Of a stretch of DNA of 8,413 nt, positions 1-5,700 are shown piece after piece. Both the position numbers and the translations under genes were made by a program. The notes below the pieces were generated by a model, which was not told the origin of the DNA, did not search any database, and saw only the letters and a list, made by a program, of their open reading frames with translations. The stretch's first letter is position 1; every line of letters starts with the position of its first letter. This stretch comes from an uncultured Bacilli bacterium (GTDB lineage Bacteria > Bacillota_I > Bacilli_A > RF39 > UBA660): assembly GCA_947623705.1 (NCBI GenBank), contig CANQHT010000051.1, forward strand, positions 1-8,413. The letters are read 5' to 3'.

Positions 1-1
1 A

Positions 2-430
2 TTACCGGGATCTTATACTAAAGATATTCCGGAAGGACAAACTAAATATAATTTAGCTGTTGATAGTAAAGAAGTAGGTAATTCAATTGTTCCTGGGGAT
101 TATATCGACTTATATGTACGTTTTATAGACAAAGATGATAAAGTTGTCTGGGGACCACTTATTAATAGTATTAAAGTTCAAGCTGTACTAGATTCATCTA
201 ATCGTGAAGTTGGTTATGATTCTAAAGCCGGTACTGTTTCCACATTAGTATTCTTTGTAACTGATGATTATAATCGAATTCTAATGGGTGCTGAAAGTGT
301 TAAAGAATATAAATTTGAATTTATTCCGGTAGTTCGTGGTAAGTCTTATACAGAATCTCCGGGAGCTACTGAGTGGGGTAGTCAAGAATTATATGATTTA
401 ATCGATAGTTTAATTCAAGAATTAGTATAA
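2..430 (+). CDS. CpaB/RcpC-like SAF-domain pilus assembly protein (5' truncated)
   Basis: This open frame enters from the left edge and ends at TAA 428-430, giving the last 142 residues; the true start and any N-terminal membrane anchor lie outside the window. Near visible residues 18-40 it reads LAVDSKEVGNSIVPGDYIDL, which matches the pattern in the CpaB/RcpC family where a SAF-type beta-clip domain has a 'PGD.VDv' turn. A beta-rich segment follows (VVWGPLINSIKVQAVLD, then TLVFFVTDDYNRILMGAES), as in CpaB proteins, where a '...T.v.. a..l..A...G.i.l.l' stretch closes the domain. In Tad/Flp systems CpaB acts on the outer side of the membrane and is encoded next to the pilus motor. It lies 24 bases upstream of the ATPase gene on the same strand, so the two are probably co-transcribed. 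The family call rests on this motif and on context. Confidence 0.62.
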   Translation, partial: LPGSYTKDIPEGQTKYNLAVDSKEVGNSIVPGDYIDLYVRFIDKDDKVVWGPLINSIKVQAVLDSSNREVGYDSKAGTVSTLVFFVTDDYNRILMGAESVKEYKFEFIPVVRGKSYTESPGATEWGSQELYDLIDSLIQELV

Positions 431-454
431 TAAGAATAAAAGGAGGTTACAACA

Positions 455-1600
455 ATGAATGATGCCATATTTTCCCAAATTGATTTTGGACCATTAAAAG
501 AATTTATCGATGATGATAATGTCACCGATGTTTCTTATGGTAATAATGGACAAATTCATTTAAAAACTTTAGATAAAGGTGTCTATCGGGTTGAAAGACC
601 AGAAATAAATAATGCCTTAATTGAAAAATTAGCGTTTCAATGCTCTAATGTAATGGGTAAGACATTTAATATGGCTCACCCTTTCTTGGATGCTGAATCA
701 GCAGAATTACGGCTTAATTTTATTCATGATTCCATTGCAACCAATGGAGTTTCTTGCGTTATTAGAAAAACCCCGGCCAAAATAAGATTAAATAAAGAAA
801 AATTATTAAGTGAAAAATATGTTACAGAAGACTTACTTAATTTTTTACTTACTTGTGTGGAAGGTCACTGTAACATTATTGTAAGTGGGGAAACTGGTTC
901 TGGTAAAACCGAACTTGTTAAATACCTAGCTAGTCATACTAAAGAAAATGAAAAAATAATTACCATTGAAGATACTTTGGAACTTCACTTAGATAAAATA
1001 TTTCCGCACCGGGATATTGTAGCGATGAAAACGAATAATATTGCGTCATATTCTGATGTATTAGTAGCTTGTATGCGGCAAAACCCAAGATGGATTTTAC
1101 TATCCGAAGTTCGTTCAGCCGAAGCTGTTACAGCTGTCCGAAACTCTATTTCATCAGGTCACAATATTTTATCCACAATTCACTCTGATAGAGCAATTAA
1201 CGTACCAATGCGTTTATATGCCTTACTAGAATCTAATCAAGATATTGATCAATTCTTAAAATCAATTCACCGTTATGTGCAACTGGCTATTCATGTTAAA
1301 GGTTATATGAGTGCGGAACTTGGTCGTTTCCAAAGAGAAATTGTCGAAGTATGTGAATTTTATGTTGATGATGATAATAATGCCGGTGCAAATGTTATCT
1401 ATAAAAAGAACTTAGATGGCGCGATTCAATTTAATAACCCAACGAAGTATTTAAAAGAATATTTAGGTAGTCAAGGGGTTACTTTAAAAGATAATTTATT
1501 TGTTACTACGGAAGAAGAAAGTAGTAATAATGCAAGTAATACTACAGAAGTTAAAGAAAATACAACCCCAGAAAATAAAGAAGTTATAGATTCATTATAA
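455..1600 (+). CDS. Tad/type II/IV secretion motor ATPase (CpaF/TadA/VirB11-like)
   Basis: A cytoplasmic hexameric ATPase of 381 residues that would power pilus or pseudopilus assembly. The Walker A motif GETGSGKT is at residues 145-152, the Asp box IEDTLEL at 171-177, the Walker B/GEIR-like segment WILLSEVRSAEA at 213-224 and the His box SGHNILSTIHSD at 234-245. The N-terminal part (about 10-130) has the CpaF/VirB11 layout, including PFLDAE..LR and a SCVIRKT segment before the P-loop. The first residue of the usual GE(I/V)R motif is Ser217 here, while Glu218 and Arg220 are kept. At 381 residues it is shorter than most CpaF proteins and ends in a Ser/Asn/Thr/Glu-rich tail (about 352-381) that looks disordered. 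ATG 455 is preceded by a near-perfect AAAGGAGG at about 439-446. It sits between the CpaB-like and TadB-like genes, which points to a Tad-type machine rather than a conjugative VirB11. Confidence 0.93.
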   Translation: MNDAIFSQIDFGPLKEFIDDDNVTDVSYGNNGQIHLKTLDKGVYRVERPEINNALIEKLAFQCSNVMGKTFNMAHPFLDAESAELRLNFIHDSIATNGVSCVIRKTPAKIRLNKEKLLSEKYVTEDLLNFLLTCVEGHCNIIVSGETGSGKTELVKYLASHTKENEKIITIEDTLELHLDKIFPHRDIVAMKTNNIASYSDVLVACMRQNPRWILLSEVRSAEAVTAVRNSISSGHNILSTIHSDRAINVPMRLYALLESNQDIDQFLKSIHRYVQLAIHVKGYMSAELGRFQREIVEVCEFYVDDDNNAGANVIYKKNLDGAIQFNNPTKYLKEYLGSQGVTLKDNLFVTTEEESSNNASNTTEVKENTTPENKEVIDSL

Positions 1601-1625
1601 TAAATAAAAGAAAGAAGGTGCATAA

Positions 1626-2522
1626 ATGCGAACATTACCAGAATTAATTATATTACTCGTTTTAGCTATTGCGGTAATTATGTATCGTAATGGTAAATCT
1701 TATAAAAATGTAGCCGAAAAAGTTGGTGGTCTATACGATAAATATGCACCATACTCTTTTAAAGTAGTAAGAGAAAAAGCTAAAGAATTAGGGCAAGAAT
1801 ATACAACTAGACAATATATTACCCAAGTATTTATGCTTGGTGGTTTTGCGGCTTTAATTGGATATTTTTACTTTTATAGTATTATTTGGGCTTTAGTTTA
1901 TGCTGGGGCTACCATTGCTTTTATTCCATATCTTGCTTACTTACGTTGTCAAAGAGTCTATAGTGAATTTATTTTTGAACAAATCCAAACTTATACGACC
2001 AATGTAATAATGGAATTTAATACTACCCAAAGTTTTGTTAAAAGTTTAGAGGGTGTTAGAGATTCCGGAATTATAGAAGAACCTGTTTTAGGAGATATTA
2101 AAAAAATGATTGATTTATCTTATCAAAATGGTACTATTGATGAATCAATCGAGTATTTTAATAGTAAATATCCTTTCTATATGGTTAAAAATATGCATCA
2201 ATTATTCTTGCAAATTACCAAAGAAGGGGCGAGAGATGCTGGCGAATCTTTGGAAAATATGTCTATGGATATCGATGCCTTAGTTGAAGGTGTTTATCGT
2301 GACCAAATGGATCGGAAGAATTTCCATAAAAGATTTTTAACTTTCGCCGCCGTATTATTCTTCTTAGTCGTAGTAGTCGAATTCATGCTTGGTAAAGATA
2401 ATTATATTGAACTACTTAATATTTGGTATGTACAAGTTATCTTACATGCAATAATAATTATTAATATCTTCTTCGTTATTTCCGGAGAAAAATATTATAA
2501 TGAAGATGTGGGGGCTGAATAA
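1626..2522 (+). CDS. TadB-like inner-membrane platform protein (T2SSF-like)
   Basis: A 298-residue membrane protein. Hydrophobic segments are at about 6-20, 67-83, 86-105, 238-254 and 265-286. A soluble, mostly helical region of about 130 residues (106-237) lies between the second and third blocks. It carries the type of T2SSF sequence seen in TadB/GspF relatives, with a first helix starting FIFEQIQTYTTNVIMEF, then SFVKSLEGVRDSG and, near the end, GARDAGESLENMS. In Tad systems TadB and TadC form the platform that couples the ATPase to pilin extraction. The start at 1626 has a GAAGGTG site five bases upstream (1614-1620), and only 25 bases separate it from the ATPase stop. The family assignment comes from topology, size and position; sequence identity to canonical TadB appears low. 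Confidence 0.82.
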   Translation: MRTLPELIILLVLAIAVIMYRNGKSYKNVAEKVGGLYDKYAPYSFKVVREKAKELGQEYTTRQYITQVFMLGGFAALIGYFYFYSIIWALVYAGATIAFIPYLAYLRCQRVYSEFIFEQIQTYTTNVIMEFNTTQSFVKSLEGVRDSGIIEEPVLGDIKKMIDLSYQNGTIDESIEYFNSKYPFYMVKNMHQLFLQITKEGARDAGESLENMSMDIDALVEGVYRDQMDRKNFHKRFLTFAAVLFFLVVVVEFMLGKDNYIELLNIWYVQVILHAIIIINIFFVISGEKYYNEDVGAE

Positions 2523-3310
2523 TGCAAATAGAGATAATTTTAATTGCACTTATAATATTCTTTGTAATGAGTTATAATGGTCAAATGAGTATTAAAGATT
2601 TTATTAATGATAATTTCTATTTATTTAGAAAGTTAAAAGAAGATGATTGGGATTTTTATGTTCGGGCTAGATATGGCGATAATGTAAATGCTGATACTAT
2701 ATTTATAAAAAGAATTAGAAATGGTTTATTAGTTATAATAATTTGTTTATTTTTCTTTATTAAAAGTTTAGATGCTTTAAAAATAGTTATTTCGTTTGTT
2801 ATTGGTTATTTAGTCTTTAAAATAGATTATTCAAATATTAAATCTTATTATAAAAAACATATATTCTATATTGATAGTATGTTACCGCATTATCTAAAAA
2901 GTATTGAAATATTGATTCAACACTATACCGTACCGGTAGCAATTGGTAAGTCTATTTCCGATGCTCCCGATATATTTAAAGATGGTTTACAAGAGATGAT
3001 TAATGAAATTAACTCTGGTAATGATTCAATTGATCCGTATATGAATTTTGCGAGAAAATATCCTGTACGAGATTCGATGCGAATGATGCGTCTTTTATAT
3101 CGGTTAAGTTTAGGTAGTCAAGATCGGAAGCAAGAACAAATGTTAATGTTTTCGAGAACTATTTCGAACTTACAACAAAAAGCAAGGGAAACAAAATATA
3201 AGAATCGTCTGGATAAGATGGAAAGTAAAACTATGAGTATGTTAGTTTCTACTGGTTTAGGTGTTATGGTTCTCTTAGTCTTTGCGGTTTTACAAATGAT
3301 GGATTTATAG
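2522..3310 (+). CDS. TadC-like inner-membrane platform protein
   Basis: A 262-residue membrane protein whose ATG shares one base with the TAA of the preceding gene (TAATG at 2520-2524), a sign of translational coupling. Hydrophobic segments are at about 2-17, 66-82, 84-100 and 238-258. The central cytoplasmic region holds helices with the TadC/T2SSF pattern (IDSMLPHYLKSIEILIQHYT at about 117-136, then SDAPDIFKDGLQEMINEINSG and a basic stretch through QQKARETKYKNRLDKMESK). It ends with a last helix at the extreme C-terminus, as in TadC. It would pair with the TadB-like protein in the membrane platform. The stop codon overlaps an intrinsic terminator, so the upstream operon probably ends here, and the pilin genes are expressed separately. 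This differs from the usual compact tad cluster. Confidence 0.8.
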   Translation: MQIEIILIALIIFFVMSYNGQMSIKDFINDNFYLFRKLKEDDWDFYVRARYGDNVNADTIFIKRIRNGLLVIIICLFFFIKSLDALKIVISFVIGYLVFKIDYSNIKSYYKKHIFYIDSMLPHYLKSIEILIQHYTVPVAIGKSISDAPDIFKDGLQEMINEINSGNDSIDPYMNFARKYPVRDSMRMMRLLYRLSLGSQDRKQEQMLMFSRTISNLQQKARETKYKNRLDKMESKTMSMLVSTGLGVMVLLVFAVLQMMDL

Positions 3311-3330
3311 ACCTTTATGGGTCTTTTTTT
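3309..3330 (+). terminator. Intrinsic terminator after the tadC-like gene
   Basis: A short hairpin AGACC (3309-3313) / GGTCT (3320-3324) with a six-base loop is followed directly by a run of T. The left arm starts inside the TAG stop codon. The stem is only five pairs, so it may be leaky. Confidence 0.65.
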
Positions 3331-3419
3331 ATTTTGGTAAAAAAAATTTTAGAAATTTAAGTCAAAAAAAAGGAAATCAGAGAAATTGCGCGAATAATAT
3401 AATTGAAAGGAGGAAAATT

Positions 3420-4154
3420 ATGGATAAGAATATTCAGTTCTTTAGCCTTAAGTATGATCGGATTTTTAAATCAATTATTTGTAACCCAAACGATACTAGA
3501 GTAATTAATGCTATTCTTTCGGATATATTAGAGAAAGAAGTCGAAGTAGTAAAATATATACCTACAGAAATGCCAGTCAAGAATAAAGATGCCAAAGTTA
3601 ATACTCTAGATATTATTTTAAGGACAAAGGATGATTTGATTATTAATGTTGAAATCAATATAAATTTTGGAAGTTCGATAAGAGACCGTAATCTAGGTTA
3701 TTATGCTTCTTTATTTTCCCAATATATTCAAAGAGGAAAAAAGAATGTTCAAGAAATTATTCATATTGATTTAAATTTTGATGATAATTTTAAAAATCCG
3801 ATAAAGCAAGAATTTAAAGTAAGAAATGATAATAATCGTTTATATTCTCAAAAATTTCATATTATAACGGTGAATGTTGCCGAGTATAAGAAAATTTGGT
3901 ATGATAAAATTATCAAAGGTGAAAAGAAACATATTTATTTAGTTATGTTAGCAGCGGATAAAAAAGAATTAGCAGTTTTAAGTAAATATGATAATTTAGT
4001 AAAGGAAGTGAAAGAAAAAGTGTATATTCTAAATGCAGATGACACAATAGTAAGAACTATATCAAGAGAAGATGAAATCAAAATAAGAGCTTTAGACATT
4101 GGAAAAGAAGAAGGTCATAAACAAGAACAAATGACTATTGCTAAAAAATGTTAA
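3420..4154 (+). CDS. Rpn-family PD-(D/E)XK nuclease / putative transposase, C-terminus frameshifted
   Basis: A 244-residue protein of the Rpn (recombination-promoting nuclease, YhgA-like) family. The N-terminus has the family pattern SLKYDRIFKSII with an AILSDIL helix. The nuclease core shows LDIIL with Asp64, then INVEIN with Glu78 and Asn80 in the place where many members have E-x-Q, followed by RDRNLGYYASLFSQYI (about 88-103). Rpn proteins are DNA endonucleases linked to recombination and, in some bacteria, phage defence. ATG 3420 is preceded by AAAGGAGG at 3406-3413 with six bases spacing. The C-terminus is broken. Compared with the second copy at 4247-4513, one base is missing at the A6 run 4143-4148, so the frame stops at 4154 instead of 4237, and the last 30 or so residues (the LKEDMDVKTIAKITELSVEQ helices) are lost. 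The nuclease core looks complete. It stands as cargo between the two halves of the tad-like locus. Confidence 0.85.
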   Translation: MDKNIQFFSLKYDRIFKSIICNPNDTRVINAILSDILEKEVEVVKYIPTEMPVKNKDAKVNTLDIILRTKDDLIINVEININFGSSIRDRNLGYYASLFSQYIQRGKKNVQEIIHIDLNFDDNFKNPIKQEFKVRNDNNRLYSQKFHIITVNVAEYKKIWYDKIIKGEKKHIYLVMLAADKKELAVLSKYDNLVKEVKEKVYILNADDTIVRTISREDEIKIRALDIGKEEGHKQEQMTIAKKC

Positions 4155-4237
4155 AAGAAGACATGGATGTAAAAACCATTGCTAAGATTACCGAGTTAAG
4201 TGTTGAACAAGTTGAAGATTTAAAAGTTAAGAATTAA
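3996..4237 (+). repeat. Direct repeat, copy A (3' end of the rpn gene)
   Basis: This stretch matches 4247-4513 in the same orientation. By eye, the first 117 bases differ at only three positions. The remaining part has about fifteen differences, and copy A also lacks a 24-base segment (two EGxx repeat units) present in copy B after position 4112. Copy A contains the single-base loss that breaks the reading frame. Confidence 0.93.
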
Positions 4238-4246
4238 TTTAGTAAG

Positions 4247-4513
4247 TTAGTAAAGGAAGTGAAAGAAAAAGTGTATATTCTAAATGCAGATGACACAATA
4301 ATAAGAACCATATCAAGAGAAGATGAAATCAAAATAAGAGCTTTAGATATTGGAAAAGAAGAAGGAATTAAAGAAGGCATTAGAGAAGGTCATAAGCAAG
4401 AACAAATGAAAATTGCCAAAGAAATGCTAAAAGAAAATATGGATGTAAAAACCATTGCTAAAATTACCAAATTAAGTATTGAACAAATTGAAGATTTAAA
4501 AGTTAAAAATTGA
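4247..4513 (+). pseudogene. Stand-alone C-terminal fragment of an Rpn-family gene (copy B)
   Basis: This is a second copy of the C-terminal part of the upstream Rpn gene, without any nuclease core. An open frame runs to TGA 4511-4513. The first in-frame start codons are GTG at 4259 and GTG at 4271, and the encoded piece is about 80-84 residues. It contains VYILNADDTIIRTISREDE, a charged EEGIKEGIREGHKQEQ stretch and the typical Rpn tail of two short helices (AKEMLKENMDVKTIAKITKL, then SIEQIEDLKVKN). Here the frame is intact, unlike in copy A. A purine-rich AAAGGAAG lies at 4252-4259, right against the first GTG and eleven bases before the second. It may simply be debris from a tandem duplication or deletion. 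It could also be translated, and it would then resemble the small C-terminal Rpn proteins reported to inhibit the full-length nuclease. Confidence 0.7.
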
Positions 4514-4542
4514 CAAAGAAATAAATTATTCTTTGTTTTTTT
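4513..4542 (+). terminator. Intrinsic terminator after the Rpn fragment
   Basis: An eight-pair perfect stem, ACAAAGAA (4513-4520) with TTCTTTGT (4529-4536), and an eight-base loop are followed by a T run to 4542. The left arm begins in the TGA stop codon of copy B, which suggests that copy B keeps the original 3' end of an rpn gene. Confidence 0.72.
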
Positions 4543-4579
4543 AATTTAAAAGTGTCAAATAAATGTTTAATTTAATAAA

Positions 4580-4590
4580 TAAATAAATGT
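4580..4590 (+). promoter_or_regulatory. Shared 11-base element TAAATAAATGT upstream of the pilin promoter
   Basis: TAAATAAATGT ends 15 bases before the -35 box at 4606. Its last ten bases, followed by TT, also occur at 4557-4568. The same 11-mer occurs at 7151-7161, 18 bases before the -35 box of the VirB2-like gene. It may be an UP-type or regulator site, but in DNA this AT-rich chance recurrence is possible. Confidence 0.3.
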
Positions 4591-4605
4591 TTTTAGAAAA
4601 ATTAA

Positions 4606-4634
4606 TTGCTATTTTAAAAATAGTTGGTTATAAT
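4606..4634 (+). promoter_or_regulatory. Sigma-A-type promoter for the pilin operon
   Basis: The -35 box TTGCTA (4606-4611), a 17-base spacer and a perfect -10 box TATAAT (4629-4634) predict a start of transcription near 4641. This leaves a leader of only about 23 bases before the TTG start codon, containing the AAAGGAGG site at 4648-4655. It lies just downstream of the terminator at 4513-4542, so the pilin genes form their own transcription unit. Confidence 0.75.
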
Positions 4635-4663
4635 AAAAATAGATAATAAAGGAGGAGATAACT

Positions 4664-4690
4664 TTGAAAGAAGCAACAGGTGAATTAAAT
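4664..4690 (+). repeat. 27-base repeat coding the shared pilin N-terminus, copy 1
   Basis: This matches 4934-4960 at 25 of 27 positions; the two differences are the start codon (TTG versus ATG) and one silent third base. Identity falls off after the ninth codon, so only the N-terminal segment is tightly conserved between the two genes. Confidence 0.8.
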
Positions 4691-4915
4691 ATGACAGTTG
4701 TAACTGTAGTAGCAATAGCTGCGATTGGAGCATTCTTTTATTTATTAATTTGGCCTTCAATAAAAACAGGTATGGCTTTAACTTCTGCTTGTAATGCCGC
4801 AGGAACAGGACCATATAATATGGCTACTGACGATGGTACAATTGATTGTGATAATGGTGTTTGTACTTATACTGATGCCAATGGTACTACCAATACAAAA
4901 ACTTGTGCTGGTTAG
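4664..4915 (+). CDS. Small pilin-like exported protein, TTG start
   Basis: An 83-residue protein. The N-terminal stretch MKEATGELN is followed by one hydrophobic helix at about 10-30 (TVVTVVAIAAIGAFFYLLIW) and then a small, polar, Thr/Asn/Gly-rich region with four cysteines (43, 62, 67, 81). This is pilin-like architecture: short N-terminus, one long helix, small outer domain. It lacks the usual Glu at position 5 after a processing site. The conserved Gly6 could be the -1 residue for a prepilin-type peptidase, but that is inference. The TTG start at 4664 is chosen because AAAGGAGG lies eight bases upstream and because the same N-terminus is encoded with ATG in the next gene. The first in-frame ATG (4691) would remove the conserved part. 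Being first in the operon behind the strongest promoter, it is a candidate major subunit. No named family was recognised. Confidence 0.75.
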   Translation: MKEATGELNMTVVTVVAIAAIGAFFYLLIWPSIKTGMALTSACNAAGTGPYNMATDDGTIDCDNGVCTYTDANGTTNTKTCAG

Positions 4916-4933
4916 TAGTATAGGAGTAAATAG

Positions 4934-4960
4934 ATGAAAGAAGCAACAGGAGAATTAAAT
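4934..4960 (+). repeat. 27-base repeat coding the shared pilin N-terminus, copy 2
   Basis: Second copy of the 4664-4690 segment, in the same orientation and at the same place in the reading frame. It marks the two small pilin genes as a tandem duplication whose 3' parts have since diverged or been replaced. Confidence 0.8.
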
Positions 4961-5170
4961 GCCACTGTTGTTGTAATGTTGGCTATTGGAGTTCTGATGG
5001 CCTTTTTTTACTATACATTGTGGCCTTTAATAAAAAATAATTTTGACGAAAATTCACAATGTAGTAAAGCTATATGTGAAAAATGTACCAATAAAGATGG
5101 TTGTGACTATATAACTTGTCATGCTAAAGGTGATGAGTCTAATACATTTGAGTGTGTTTATAAAGGGTAG
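4934..5170 (+). CDS. Small cysteine-rich pilin-like exported protein
   Basis: A 78-residue paralogue of the gene before it. It starts with MKEATGELNATVV, has one hydrophobic helix at about 10-31 that ends in the same aromatic-Trp-Pro pattern (LWPLIK, compared with IWPSIK), and then a compact outer part with six cysteines (43, 48, 51, 57, 62, 74). The spacing C-x4-C-x2-C-x5-C-x4-C-x11-C suggests two or three disulfides, or a metal site if the part were cytoplasmic. AGGAG at 4922-4926 lies seven bases before ATG 4934, and the gap to the previous stop is 18 bases. The two proteins diverge completely after the helix except for the presence of cysteines, as expected for surface-exposed pilin domains. 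Function beyond 'pilin-like' cannot be read from the sequence. Confidence 0.72.
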   Translation: MKEATGELNATVVVMLAIGVLMAFFYYTLWPLIKNNFDENSQCSKAICEKCTNKDGCDYITCHAKGDESNTFECVYKG

Positions 5171-5180
5171 GAAGTGAATT

Positions 5181-5696
5181 ATGAAAGAAGCGATTGGTGG
5201 TGTATCTATATTTCAAATAGCAATTCTATTTATTTTGGTTTTTGCTGGTATAATGTGTTTAACAATCAATCATTCGAAAGCTTTTTCCGTTAAAGATGAA
5301 ATTATTAATATCATTCAAAATGATAAATTTGCTAGTCATAAAGAAGGAGATAGTTATGTTTTGAATGAAGATGTCGCTTTAAAAATTGCGGAAGAAATGA
5401 ATTTAGCGGGTTATAGAGTAACTGGTAAATGTCCTGATGACTTTCAAGGATACAATCGTGAAGGTGCATTAGCAAATGGTAATGCTTCCTATTGTATAAG
5501 AATAAATGATGTTGCTAAAACTTTTAATGATTCTGCAACTGAACAATGCAAGAATAATAAATGTGAAGTTAAAAAATCTAAATTTCCGGCAATGGTTTAC
5601 TATGATGTAATATTATTTTATCAATTAGATATTCCAATTATTAATAATGTTATGAATTTTAAAATTTATGGTACAACCAAAACGATAATGGGGTAA
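5181..5696 (+). CDS. Pseudopilin/TadE-like membrane-anchored protein
   Basis: A 171-residue protein with N-terminus MKEAIGGVSIFQ and one hydrophobic helix at about 9-29, then a predicted extracellular domain of about 140 residues. That domain contains AGYRVTGKC (Cys84), Cys105, the motif CKNNKC (123-128) and a C-terminal block VYYDVILFYQLDIPIINNVM followed by NFKIYGTTKTI. The closing 'P-I/F ... F-x-I-x-G-x-T' block recalls TadE/TadF minor pseudopilins, which end in a beta-strand of that kind. It clearly shares its whole layout with the next gene. AGGAAG at 5169-5174 lies six bases before the start and overlaps the previous stop, so the genes are closely coupled. Cys26 lies inside the membrane helix. 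It is probably a minor subunit or tip component. The TadE-like label is from architecture, not strong identity. Confidence 0.7.
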   Translation: MKEAIGGVSIFQIAILFILVFAGIMCLTINHSKAFSVKDEIINIIQNDKFASHKEGDSYVLNEDVALKIAEEMNLAGYRVTGKCPDDFQGYNREGALANGNASYCIRINDVAKTFNDSATEQCKNNKCEVKKSKFPAMVYYDVILFYQLDIPIINNVMNFKIYGTTKTIMG

Positions 5697-5700
5697 TATT

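Noticed and set aside
3398..3403. TATAAT box just before the Rpn gene
   Set aside because: It lies only about 17 bases before the start codon, transcription would begin inside or after the Shine-Dalgarno, and no -35 box is found 17 bases upstream (AATCAG).
3434..3658. Minus-strand open frame in the Rpn gene
   Set aside because: It overlaps the conserved nuclease core on the other strand and lacks a ribosome binding site.
4143..4149. Programmed -1 ribosomal frameshift in the Rpn gene
   Set aside because: The slippery site would be T AAA AAA, which does not fit X XXY YYZ, and no clear downstream stimulatory hairpin is seen; a plain indel is more likely.
4557..4592. Tandem AAATAAATGTTT repeats as a CRISPR or plasmid-type iteron array
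   Set aside because: There are only two units locally, with a short AT-rich spacer, no cas or replication genes are nearby, and the fit as promoter-upstream elements is better.
4614..4814. Minus-strand open frame over the first pilin gene
   Set aside because: It is antisense to a well-supported gene with a good promoter and ribosome site, and its protein is low-complexity Leu-rich.
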